Source of the DNA: an uncultured Chloroflexota bacterium
GTDB lineage: Bacteria > Chloroflexota > Dehalococcoidia > UBA3495
Assembly (NCBI GenBank): GCA_913031095.1
Contig: CAJWGH010000001.1
Location: 1-31,636 of the forward strand
Direction: 5' to 3'
Length of the DNA: 31,636 nt
Both the position numbers and the translations under genes were made by a program. The notes below the pieces were generated by a model, which was not told the DNA's origin, searched no databases, and saw nothing but the letters and a program-made list of their open reading frames with translations. Each line of letters begins with the position of its first letter. Within the stretch, counting starts at the first letter, position 1. This document shows positions 24,822-31,636 of this stretch, one piece after another.

Positions 24822-25796
24822 ATGATGCGATTTGGAATGTTTGGAAGCGCTCAGGCTAGCAGGGGTGGACCCGATACCGATAGCGGGGCCGGATTCCGGG
24901 AGTTCGTTGAGCGCAACATTGAAGCAGAGGCGCTGGGGTATCACAGTACCTTTCTAGTGGAGCACCACTTCACCGGCTTCGGGCAGGTGTCTGCAACCTT
25001 AAACCTGCTGACCTGGATCGGCGCTCTCACATCGACGTTGCGCCTGGGCACGGCAGTCACGGTTCTACCCTGGCACAACCCCGTGTTGCTAGCGGAGCAG
25101 ATCGCCACCCTGGACCTACTCTCAGGAGGTCGGGTCGATGCCGGGATCGGCAAAGGATACCGGCTCAAGGAGTTCGAGGGGTTCGCCATGCCCGTTGAAG
25201 AGGCCAACGCCCGTTTTGAAGAATGCCTTGAGGTTATGCTCAAAGCTTGGACTTCGGACTCTCCATGGTCACATCAGGGCAAATACTGGCAGTACGACAA
25301 CATCGTGGTCGAGCCCCCTAGCACCCAGAAACCCCATCCTCAGCTATGGATGGGCGCCGGCAGTCCCCGGTCGGTGAAGCAAGTTGCCCAACTTGGCTTC
25401 AACATGCTACTGGGCCAGTACGATTCTTTCGATATGATCGTAGATGAAATTGCGATGTATAAATCAGAGGTCGAGTCTCTAGGCCGAACCTTCGACCCGA
25501 TGAACGTGGCGGTAGCCCGATCAGTGAATATCGTCAACTCCAATGACGAATATGAAGAGGCTGTGAACAACCGTATGGCAGCGCGCCGTCGGACCCAAAA
25601 ACACGCTCTTCAATCCAGTTTCCAGGACACTCGCGAAGCAACTGAAGCGGGTACCATCTATGGATCGCTGGAACATGTGACTAAAGAGATCCAGGCGTTG
25701 CGCGACGTCGGAATCGAATACGTGCTTCTCAATTGCCCAGCGGGCATACCCACTCTAAGGCGTTTCGCAAAAGACGTAATCCCGTCATTCGCCTGA
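24822..25796 (+). CDS. Luciferase-like (LLM class) flavin-dependent oxidoreductase
   Basis: At 324 residues this is a bacterial-luciferase-fold TIM barrel that uses reduced FMN or F420. Signatures include FGMFGSAQ at the start, EALGYHSTFLVEHHFTGFGQVS (34-55), LRLGTAVTVLPWHNPVLLAEQIATLDLLSGGRVDAGIGKGY and PQLWMGAGSPRSVKQVAQLGFN. The F420/FMN choice and substrate cannot be read. Typical roles are monooxygenation of small organic compounds, using flavin reduced by another enzyme. ATGATG gives two adjacent starts. It closes the + strand operon begun by the molybdenum hydroxylase subunit; the transcript meets the cassette B terminator hairpin 40 bases past the stop. Confidence 0.92.
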   Translation: MMRFGMFGSAQASRGGPDTDSGAGFREFVERNIEAEALGYHSTFLVEHHFTGFGQVSATLNLLTWIGALTSTLRLGTAVTVLPWHNPVLLAEQIATLDLLSGGRVDAGIGKGYRLKEFEGFAMPVEEANARFEECLEVMLKAWTSDSPWSHQGKYWQYDNIVVEPPSTQKPHPQLWMGAGSPRSVKQVAQLGFNMLLGQYDSFDMIVDEIAMYKSEVESLGRTFDPMNVAVARSVNIVNSNDEYEEAVNNRMAARRRTQKHALQSSFQDTREATEAGTIYGSLEHVTKEIQALRDVGIEYVLLNCPAGIPTLRRFAKDVIPSFA

Positions 25797-25835
25797 AGTT
25801 CCTATATCTTAGGAGCGAACCTCCCCAGGCCGGAA

Positions 25836-25868
25836 ATAGAAAAAGCCCCTTGATATGAGGGGCTTCTT
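25836..25868 (-). terminator. Cassette B second intrinsic terminator
   Basis: An 8-bp stem (25843-25850 with 25858-25865, AAGCCCCT and its complement) closes a 7-base loop. Read on the - strand it is followed by a run of five T (25844-25840), the strong direction. It is therefore the counterpart of the terminator at 1647-1682. On the + strand CTTCTTAT follows, so it may also help end the luciferase-like gene's transcript. Confidence 0.75.
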
Positions 25869-25887
25869 ATACCTAAATGCGTCGGAC

Positions 25888-25924
25888 AAAAAAAGAGCGC
25901 TTCCAGTAGTTTCTGAAAACGCTC
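25888..25924 (-). ncRNA. Cassette B: candidate tiny hairpin RNA, paralogue of cassette A
   Basis: Read on the - strand, GAGCGTTTTCA pairs with TGGAAGCGCTC (11-bp stem) around GAAACTAC, followed by seven T (25894-25888). Against cassette A there are 4 differences in the 30-base hairpin. Two in the stem swap A-U and G-U pairs, so pairing is kept (TGAAGG against TGGAAG), and two are in the 8-base loop, leaving AAA-Y-TAC constant. This pattern supports selection on RNA structure. It contains no reading frame. Confidence 0.55.
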
Positions 25925-25928
25925 CGCT

Positions 25929-25969
25929 ATCATAGCATGCACAGCCTAAAGTTGTCAACCGTTTGTGCC
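25929..25969 (-). promoter_or_regulatory. Cassette B promoter (sigma70-like, extended -10)
   Basis: On the - strand, TTGACA (25958-25953) and TATGAT (25934-25929) are separated by 18 bases. TGC precedes the -10, and GGCACAAA (25969-25962) lies 3 bases upstream of the -35. Every one of these matches cassette A in sequence or spacing, while the spacer sequence itself differs over most of its length. Confidence 0.75.
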
Positions 25970-26115
25970 CAAATCCGGAAAATACCCACTAATCATAAAC
26001 TAGCATCAAAACATGTTCGAGGCAGCCAGGCAGCAGCCAAGCGCCGTTTTATCCACACGGCCCCTCCGTTTATATATAATGGCCATCATCAATCCAGGAA
26101 GGAACCATACGAACG

Positions 26116-26880
26116 ATGCGAACGAACACCACCAAAACCAAACTTGCCGAGGGTAAAGTTGCTTTCGGAGCCATCGTCAGCCGCTTCTCCCCCGATATAG
26201 TTGAGATCTTCGGAACCATCGGATTTGACTTCGTGATGATCGACTGCGAACACGGCCCCATGAACCTCGACCAGGTCGAACACATGGTCCGGGCCGCCGA
26301 ATCTTTCAATATCACACCCATCACACGAATCCCGAACCACGAAGAGTCCACCATCCTCCGGTTCTTGGACCGAGGTGTCCAGGGAATCATAGTGCCGCAC
26401 ATCAACACCAAAGAGGACGCCGAGTCTGTAGCCCGATCAGCACGGTACTACCCTGATGGCCGCCGCGGCATGGCGGGCAGCGGCCGCGCACACGATTACG
26501 GATCGGGAGGCTCTGATTCGACCAAATTCATCAATTCCCAGGTGTTGGTTGTTCCCATGTGCGAAGAGACCGAGGCAGTGGGGAATCTGGACGACATTTT
26601 AAGCGTCCCTGGCGTAGATGTTGTCCACGTGGCCGCCAGCGACTTGGGCCAAAGTATGGGAAATCCAGGGCGTGAAAAAGTCCGGGAAGTCATGAGCCAA
26701 GTTATCCCCAGGATCAGAAGCGCAGGTAAAAGCTGTGGCGCAGGCGGTAACTCCCCTTCCGACGCCGCTGGAGTAGCGGAGTTTATCAACCTAGGCGCCA
26801 ACTTCATCACTGTGTCCTCACAAGGCCTGCTGCGCCTCGCCGGACAGGATTTCCTCAAACGGGTGGAGGCTGAGTTGTAG
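26116..26880 (+). CDS. HpcH/HpaI aldolase family protein
   Basis: The 254-residue protein is a class II metal-dependent aldolase TIM barrel. Catalytic features of HpaI are matched: H46 in the DCEHGP motif, R71 in PITRIPN, metal ligands E150 in VVPMCEETEAV and D176 in HVAASDLGQSMG. The GVQGIIVPHINT and YYPDGRRGM blocks follow family pattern. HpaI splits 4-hydroxy-2-ketoheptanedioate into pyruvate and succinate semialdehyde at the end of homoprotocatechuate breakdown; relatives cleave other 2-keto-4-hydroxy acids or malyl-type substrates. AGGAAGGAA lies about 13 bases before the ATG, and TATATAAT (about 26071-26078) is a possible -10. The amidohydrolase gene follows after 32 bases. Confidence 0.92.
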   Translation: MRTNTTKTKLAEGKVAFGAIVSRFSPDIVEIFGTIGFDFVMIDCEHGPMNLDQVEHMVRAAESFNITPITRIPNHEESTILRFLDRGVQGIIVPHINTKEDAESVARSARYYPDGRRGMAGSGRAHDYGSGGSDSTKFINSQVLVVPMCEETEAVGNLDDILSVPGVDVVHVAASDLGQSMGNPGREKVREVMSQVIPRIRSAGKSCGAGGNSPSDAAGVAEFINLGANFITVSSQGLLRLAGQDFLKRVEAEL

Positions 26881-26912
26881 CGACTCGAAATCTTTATCAG
26901 CACGAGTAACAC

Positions 26913-28487
26913 ATGCTTGACATATTGATCGAAAACGGCCTGGTAATAGACGGATCCGGCAGCCCTGGGTTTTTCGCTGCTGTCCTGATTGAAAAGGACA
27001 CGGTCACGATACAAAGGGGCGACGTATCCCACTTGGAAGCCGCCCGGACGATCGATGCATCAGGCTATGTGGTCTGCCCCGGCTTCGTCGACCTCCATTC
27101 CCATGCGGGTCTAACAATCATGGGCGAGCCGCACCACGATCCCAAAGTGCGGCAGGGTGTAACCACCGAGCTGATAGGTATAGATGGCATGTCCCACGCG
27201 CCATTCAAGACCCGGGAAGAGCAAGAGCGCTATATCTGGCAAGACTCGGGTCTGAACGGCTACCCTCCCATGCCCACCGACTGGCTAACCGTGGCAGGGC
27301 AGCTATCTAAGTACGACAACGCCGTGGCCGTCAACCAAGCCTTCATACTAGGTAATTCGCCAGTACGCATCTGGGGTGTGGGTTGGAACGATCGTCCCGC
27401 CACCCCTGCAGAGTTAGAGGATATGAAGTCGGTGGTGCGAGAGGCCATGGAAGAAGGCGCCTGGGGATTGTCCACAGGACTGGACTACCCGCCTGGCTCC
27501 TACGCCAGCACGACCGAACTAGCCGAACTGGCCGGAGTGGCGGCCCGCATGGGCGGCCACTACCACACCCACACCCGAGCCAGCCTGCGGTCCAACGGCC
27601 TGCTGGCCCCTTGGGAAGAAGCACTGGAGATCGGCCGGGGTGGAGATTGTCCGGTGCACCTTACCCATTACCGCCAGAGCGCCACCGGAGTGGGCAGCCA
27701 TTTGGATTATCTGGGACTGGTCGAAGACGCCCGCGACAGCGGAATGGACGTTACCTTCGACTGCTATACATACCCCTACTCCGGCACTACCGTGACCATC
27801 GGCTTGCCACACTGGGCCAAGGACGGCGGCCCGGAGCGACTGATGGCCGCCTTGAAGGACGCCGACGACCGGGAGCGCATGAAACGAGAACTCTCTCGGG
27901 ACCGGTTGGAGAACAACTGGCTGACCAACTTCAACCAGCCCCAGAACAAACAATACGAAGGCAAGCTGATCACCGACATCGGCGAGATGCGTGGCCAAGA
28001 TCCAGCCGATGCCCTCTTCGATCTGTTGATCGAAGAGAACCTGTTCATATCCACAGTTGGACTGGGCACCAACGCCCAAACGTTGTACGCCTTTGTCTCG
28101 CATCCAGCGGGCATGATCGCCAGCGACGCGATACTCTTTGGCGAGTACCCCAATCCCCGTACCTACGGCTGCTTCCCAATAGTACTTGCCGAGTTCGTCC
28201 GTGCCGAGCAGCACCTAAAACTGCCCGAGGCGATCCGAAAGATGACCTCGTTCCCCGCCCAGAGGCTAGGCCTCCCAGACCGGGGCTTGCTCAAGAACGG
28301 CTTCAAGGCCGACATAGTCATCTTTGACCCTGATACCATCAAAACCCACGCCACTAAAGACGACCCCAAGCACTATCCTGTGGGCATCGACTACGTGATA
28401 GTCAACGGCCAAGTAGTCATTCAGAATGGGGAAAACACAGGCGCGTTACCCGGCCGTGGGCTGCGTCGCGGCCACGCGTCGACATAG
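26913..28487 (+). CDS. Amidohydrolase, N-acyl-D-amino-acid deacylase family
   Basis: The 524-residue protein is an amidohydrolase of the D-aminoacylase group. The split N- and C-terminal beta-sandwich (LIENGLVIDGSG; GFKADIVIFDPDT) encloses a barrel with metal ligands H62 and H64 (DLHSHAG), later histidines in GHYHTHTRA and VHLTHYR, and the ASDAIL aspartate. GLSTGLDYPPGSYAS is a family hallmark. In D-aminoacylase the active metal is also held by a Cys in GNCG; here that motif is GIDG, so Cys is replaced by D91. Activity on D-acyl amino acids is thus not assured; another cyclic or linear amide is possible. Its stop codon lies in a 22-bp palindrome shared with the opposite gene. Likely co-transcribed with the aldolase gene. 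Confidence 0.9.
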   Translation: MLDILIENGLVIDGSGSPGFFAAVLIEKDTVTIQRGDVSHLEAARTIDASGYVVCPGFVDLHSHAGLTIMGEPHHDPKVRQGVTTELIGIDGMSHAPFKTREEQERYIWQDSGLNGYPPMPTDWLTVAGQLSKYDNAVAVNQAFILGNSPVRIWGVGWNDRPATPAELEDMKSVVREAMEEGAWGLSTGLDYPPGSYASTTELAELAGVAARMGGHYHTHTRASLRSNGLLAPWEEALEIGRGGDCPVHLTHYRQSATGVGSHLDYLGLVEDARDSGMDVTFDCYTYPYSGTTVTIGLPHWAKDGGPERLMAALKDADDRERMKRELSRDRLENNWLTNFNQPQNKQYEGKLITDIGEMRGQDPADALFDLLIEENLFISTVGLGTNAQTLYAFVSHPAGMIASDAILFGEYPNPRTYGCFPIVLAEFVRAEQHLKLPEAIRKMTSFPAQRLGLPDRGLLKNGFKADIVIFDPDTIKTHATKDDPKHYPVGIDYVIVNGQVVIQNGENTGALPGRGLRRGHAST

Positions 28488-28534
28488 GAAATCCCTCTCT
28501 CGCAAATGGGCGTGCGAGAGAGGGATTTCCTATG
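28483..28534. terminator. 22-bp perfect palindrome overlapping both stop codons
   Basis: Bases 28483-28504 and 28513-28534 are exact inverted copies around the 8-base loop AATGGGCG. The left arm holds the TAG of the amidohydrolase gene (28485-28487) and the right arm the TAG of the - strand nuclease-like gene (28530-28532). It probably works as a terminator or RNA-end-protecting stem for both convergent transcripts. It has no T tract, so simple intrinsic termination is not assured. Confidence 0.7.
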
Positions 28535-29282
28535 CGGAACCTGCCAAACTCTCCAGCAACCCGTTCACGGCAGCACAGTCCTTGCAATCCCTAGCGGCTT
28601 TGGGCGGCGTTTCCATGTCCCAAATATCACGCACTTTGTGGAGTAGTGGAGACAGCAGGCTGGTTAAACGGATTTCCACCGGAACTACGTTGGCATGGAA
28701 GGCCATTACGAAACCACGTGCGTCCACCAGATTCGGCTCATTGGATGTCTCTTTGTCGGTGGCAGGCTCCATATAGACCAGAGCCAGCCTGGACACTGGC
28801 GAGAGGCCTAATCGCTCGGCTATGAGTGCGTAAGCGTTTAGCTGGACTTCATAGTTGGTGAACATACCTGGGCGGTCCGGATTATAGCGCGAAGTCTTGT
28901 AATCAACGATGGCATACGAGCCGTCAGCCAACTTGAAGATACCGTCGGCTTCGCCTCTGAGAGTTATCCCTGTTTCCTCGTCCAGCGCCTTGAATCTAGA
29001 CCAGTGGGGCGGATCGATGTACTCGCCGAGCTCCCCAAGTCCAGATAGCCAACTTGGAGCGCGCCCTTCGCGGTCGAAATGGTTATGGACAATCAACTTG
29101 TTGTAGCGGTCGATACTGCTGAAGATACCGGGGAAGCTCTGGTACGGGAGATTCTTGATATGAAGCCTCACCCAAGCGCACCGACTGCAAAAGCGGACCC
29201 TTGAGTAGGAACCAAGTTCCGTAGCGGAAATGGTCGGCCCCGCACGGCCGTCCTCCTCCTCCCATAACTTCTCCTGCGACAT
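28530..29282 (-). CDS. PD-(D/E)XK nuclease-superfamily protein with four-Cys motif
   Basis: The 250-residue protein has the RecB/Cas4-type nuclease core: GEADGIF with D113, AIVDYKTS with D127 and K129, and QLNAYALIAERLG with the downstream Gln motif at Q147. Cysteines form two pairs, C32-x-x-C35 near the N-terminus and C233-x-x-C236 near the C-terminus, as in AddB- and Cas4-type nucleases where they bind a 4Fe-4S cluster. The N-terminal part (SRCAWVRLHIKNLPYQSFPGIFSSIDRYNKLIVHNHFD) is shared by a family I know only as an uncharacterised nuclease group. No cas genes or CRISPR repeats are near, so Cas4 function is not implied. A role in DNA repair or degradation is inferred. Confidence 0.82.
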   Translation of the reverse strand: MSQEKLWEEEDGRAGPTISATELGSYSRVRFCSRCAWVRLHIKNLPYQSFPGIFSSIDRYNKLIVHNHFDREGRAPSWLSGLGELGEYIDPPHWSRFKALDEETGITLRGEADGIFKLADGSYAIVDYKTSRYNPDRPGMFTNYEVQLNAYALIAERLGLSPVSRLALVYMEPATDKETSNEPNLVDARGFVMAFHANVVPVEIRLTSLLSPLLHKVRDIWDMETPPKAARDCKDCAAVNGLLESLAGSA

Positions 29283-29303
29283 GCCTAAGAACTCACTTGC
29301 GGA

Positions 29304-30674
29304 TTAGTCGTCGGCAGACACAGCTGGGATGTTCGTGGCCCCAGAAGTCCGGGCCTCCGGCGGCAAGGCGTCCTCCCAGTTGGGCAGCTGGTGCTCGTGG
29401 GTGGAAGGCAGGAAAAATATGCTCACTACTGCTGCAGCGCTTAGGCCAAAGGAAAGCAATATAGACCAGTCGTAAGCTCCGGTCCAATCTCTCAGGAACC
29501 CACCTAACACCGGGCCGATTGCCATACCGACACCCGCCCCGGCCATCTGCCAACCATAGGTGGTCCCGGTTGGCGCATCACCGTAGTATTGGCGATTAAT
29601 GATCACAAATGCAGTCATCTCGCCGCCCATACCGATCCCGAACAGCACGGCAAAGATGAAATAGGTCGATACGTCCTGGGATATTAACAACAGCAGTAAC
29701 GGAAAGGTCTGGGCGGAGAAACAGATCTTCATGATGGTCTTGGCACCGAATCGGTCCGCTAAAACGGGTACCGCGAACCTGGTAATGGTGCTGATCACGG
29801 TCAGCGTGATGTACACCGCGACTGCTGTGCCCTTTGCCAAATTGGCCCCACCTTCGTCGGTGGCCATTGCAACCAGCAGAATAAGGATAATGTTGTGTCC
29901 AGCGCAGCCCCAGAAATGTATCCCCACCAGGTTCCAGAAAGCCGAAGTTCTCTGTGCCTGCTTCAGAAACACGTTGGTGCGCACCTTGGCAATGTCATTG
30001 TTCTGCATGCTCCGGATGGGTTCATCATCCGGGGCGCCCCATTGACGAAGGCCGATATCTGCAGGCTCGTTGTAGAAGTATCTGACCAGGAATAGCAAAA
30101 TCGCGCCGCCGGCTATGCCTGGAATCAAGAAGGTCATTCTTAGGCCAAAGAGGCCAAAGAGGATGAAGACCATCAAGATGGCGGCAGCTGTGCCCAATCC
30201 TTGGAGCGCCTGCAATATCCCCATGGCCAGACCAAGCTGTTTCCGGAACCAGAGGGTCACACCTGATACCAACGTGACTTGAAAAGCGGCCATGCCAGCA
30301 GCCAGTAACACCCCGAAATAGAGGTAGAACTGCCAGAGATTCTGCATGAAAGCGGTGAGGACCATGCCGATGATGAACAGGACTGCGCCGACCCACATTA
30401 CCCGCCGCACCCCGTAGCGGTCCCCGAGCCAACCGCATACCGGACCAAGGGTTCCTGACATGACCCACTGGATGGTGAAACCGACGGTGATGGCCCCGAT
30501 GCTCCAGCCGAACTGTTCCGGTTTGTTGAACTCGTCCACCAACAAACTGGCGGCGAAGCGCATGCCGGAACTAGTCATCCACATGATGGATGCGACGGCA
30601 ACGATGACCCATGAGTAGTGAACGTTGCGCCTTCCGATGGCAAATCCAGACGGGTTCAGTCCGAACCTAAGCAT
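29304..30674 (-). CDS. MFS transporter
   Basis: ATG 30674 with GGGAGGGA just before it is the better start (456 residues); a longer start at 30707 has no ribosome-binding site. The protein has about 12 hydrophobic helices, starting WVIVAVASIMWMTSSG and GAITVGFTIQWVMSG, and the MFS motif A loop GWLGDRYGVRRV between helices 2 and 3. A matching loop LADRFGAKTIM comes after helix 8, marking the two-halves duplication. The 5' end of the cytoplasmic loop (about 195-250) is polar. It resembles monocarboxylate/oxalate-formate antiporter-type MFS proteins in overall layout, so it may import or export organic acids; the substrate is not deducible. Its start lies about 130 bases from the FAD-oxidase stop on the same strand. 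Confidence 0.92.
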   Translation of the reverse strand: MLRFGLNPSGFAIGRRNVHYSWVIVAVASIMWMTSSGMRFAASLLVDEFNKPEQFGWSIGAITVGFTIQWVMSGTLGPVCGWLGDRYGVRRVMWVGAVLFIIGMVLTAFMQNLWQFYLYFGVLLAAGMAAFQVTLVSGVTLWFRKQLGLAMGILQALQGLGTAAAILMVFILFGLFGLRMTFLIPGIAGGAILLFLVRYFYNEPADIGLRQWGAPDDEPIRSMQNNDIAKVRTNVFLKQAQRTSAFWNLVGIHFWGCAGHNIILILLVAMATDEGGANLAKGTAVAVYITLTVISTITRFAVPVLADRFGAKTIMKICFSAQTFPLLLLLISQDVSTYFIFAVLFGIGMGGEMTAFVIINRQYYGDAPTGTTYGWQMAGAGVGMAIGPVLGGFLRDWTGAYDWSILLSFGLSAAAVVSIFFLPSTHEHQLPNWEDALPPEARTSGATNIPAVSADD

Positions 30675-30805
30675 CCAGTCCCTCCCAATCAGGGGCTCAT
30701 TGTACATGTCGAGGTGAGGCCGTTCAACGTGTTGGGAGGAGGTTCATTGAAACGGTTTTACGGTTTCACAATCTCAGAGCAGATATTCTCCGAAAACCGT
30801 AATAA

Positions 30806-31636
30806 TCAGGCGTCTATCAACAGTCCGGGGTTTAGGACACCGTTAGGGTCCACTGTTCGTTTAATTGCTTTCAATGACTTGGCGAACAGCTCGGGGCGCT
30901 GTTCATCGTACCAAGGTCTGTGGAGCCGTCCCACGGCATGGTGGTGAGTGATGGTGCCGCCTGCCGACATTATGGCATCAGAGGCCGCCTTCTTGATCTC
31001 GGCGTACATCTCAAGCTCGGCACCCAGACGGCCCATGCCTTCGAAAGTGAAGTAAGGGGCCGGGCCGTCGGTGTAGACGTGAGTGAACCGGCAGGAAACG
31101 GTGCCTCCCCCGCAGACCCGGTCAAGTGCATCTTGGAGCGCAGCTCGGACCGTCTGATCAAGGTTTGCCCAGCGGTCCCAGGTGACTGCGGTCTCCATTG
31201 TCTCGGTGACGAACCCTAATCCTGCCTGGTGGTTCTTAACATAGGGCGCGTTCAAGAACGAATTGCGCCACGCCCCCACCGAGCCCTGACGGCCAGTATC
31301 GCCGCCGGAACTGTTTTTGGAGCCGTCAGACACACGAATGCTGGTATCGTCTATGGTTCCACCGGCATCACGGGCAATATCAACTGCGTGGCGGATAAAC
31401 TCACCTTGGGGAACCTCTGCGGATTCGAAACCAAGAACCAATAAGGCCGCTGTACCGTCCATCCCTGCAGCAACCGCAGCTTCCACCGGATCCAACAGGC
31501 GGCAGTTGGCAGGCCAGAGCTTGGTCTGCACGATACGGCGGGCGGCTTCAGCTCCGGCAGCGAAGGTCGGAAAGACCACACCGGCCGACGCCCGGAAAAC
31601 CGGCCTGACCTGGATACGCATCCATGCTTCAGTGAT
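30806..31636 (-). CDS. FAD-linked oxidase, alkyl-DHAP-synthase-like (partial)
   Basis: The frame stays open to the window edge, so only the C-terminal 276 residues are seen; the N-terminal FAD-binding PCMH domain lies beyond. The C-terminal cap has the ITEAWMRIQVRP start (ADPS family reads ITEA...), the WRNSFLNAPYVKN stretch, and GTITHHHAVGRLHRPWY, a near match to the ADPS histidine motif, then the VDPNGVLNPGLL end common to the VAO family. ADPS makes ether-lipid precursors in eukaryotes; bacterial members also include glycolate/lactate-type oxidases, and the substrate here is unknown. It is upstream of the MFS gene on the same strand. Confidence 0.9.
   Translation of the reverse strand: MTEAWMRIQVRPVFRASAGVVFPTFAAGAEAARRIVQTKLWPANCRLLDPVEAAVAAGMDGTAALLVLGFESAEVPQGEFIRHAVDIARDAGGTIDDTSIRVSDGSKNSSGGDTGRQGSVGAWRNSFLNAPYVKNHQAGLGFVTETMETAVTWDRWANLDQTVRAALQDALDRVCGGGTVSCRFTHVYTDGPAPYFTFEGMGRLGAELEMYAEIKKAASDAIMSAGGTITHHHAVGRLHRPWYDEQRPELFAKSLKAIKRTVDPNGVLNPGLLIDA

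Noticed and set aside
27383..28327. Long + strand frame of 314 codons inside the amidohydrolase gene
   Set aside because: It is an out-of-frame reading of a G+C-rich gene, Arg/Pro-rich with no motifs, while the amidohydrolase frame has full catalytic motifs. The antisense frame at 27519-28214 is rejected for the same reason.
28530..29282. Cas4 gene of a CRISPR system
   Set aside because: The nuclease motifs and cysteines fit a wider family, but no repeat array or other cas gene is visible in the window.

Overview
The window looks like an accessory, catabolism-rich stretch of a bacterial chromosome. The mix of Rieske dioxygenase, CaiB/BaiF CoA-transferase, luciferase-like, alkyl-DHAP-synthase-like FAD oxidase, NIPSNAP, D-aminoacylase and P450 genes resembles the gene content of Chloroflexota of the SAR202/Dehalococcoidia type. 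That is an inference from content: there is no rRNA, and no marker I can place without a search.

Layout. 1-1.7 kb: the 3' end of a tRNA with encoded CCA and a strong terminator, then a C-terminal scrap of a tyrosine integrase, a DUF4349-type lipoprotein, and a small non-coding cassette (A) made of a sigma70-like promoter running straight into a hairpin with a T7 tract. 1.9-7.4 kb: an aromatic-degradation block with a 4,5-dihydroxyphthalate-decarboxylase-like protein, an acyl-CoA-dehydrogenase-fold flavoprotein, the beta and alpha subunits of a Rieske ring-hydroxylating dioxygenase and, divergent, a meta-cleavage-product-type alpha/beta hydrolase. This left part is visibly poorer in G+C than the rest and sits beside a tRNA plus integrase remnant, as an integrated island would. 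7.6-11.6 kb: a + strand CoA-thioester block (odd short-chain dehydrogenase, MaoC hydratase, two overlapping CaiB/BaiF CoA-transferases). 11.8-15.4 kb: a - strand methylcrotonyl-CoA-carboxylase-type operon (carboxyltransferase, biotin carboxylase, biotin carrier) with 4-base start/stop overlaps. 15.6-19.1 kb: a SelA-like PLP enzyme (+) facing an arylsulfotransferase-like beta-propeller and a CYP199-like P450 (-). 19.3-22.4 kb: bidirectional terminator, a small unknown protein, a double-domain NIPSNAP protein and the housekeeping GTPase TypA/BipA (-). 22.6-25.8 kb: an orphan molybdenum hydroxylase large subunit and a luciferase-like oxidoreductase (+). 25.8-26.0 kb: cassette B, a second copy of the promoter-hairpin unit on the - strand. 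26.1-28.5 kb: HpaI-type aldolase and amidohydrolase (+). 28.5-31.6 kb: a PD-(D/E)XK nuclease-like protein, an MFS transporter and the C-terminal part of an FAD-linked oxidase (-).

How it may work together (inference): P450 demethylation or hydroxylation of para-substituted benzoates, Rieske dihydroxylation, decarboxylation and C-C bond hydrolysis would open aromatic rings. CoA transfer, hydration, dehydrogenation, carboxylation and HpaI-type aldol cleavage would process the acids. The pathway is incomplete here: I see no extradiol ring-cleavage dioxygenase and no ferredoxin or reductase for the Rieske enzyme or the P450.

The most unusual signal is the pair of cassettes A (1548-1682) and B (25836-25969). 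They share the promoter layout, an 8-base loop hairpin whose stem differences all preserve pairing, a T7 tract and a second terminator, so they look like two members of a family of very small RNA genes.
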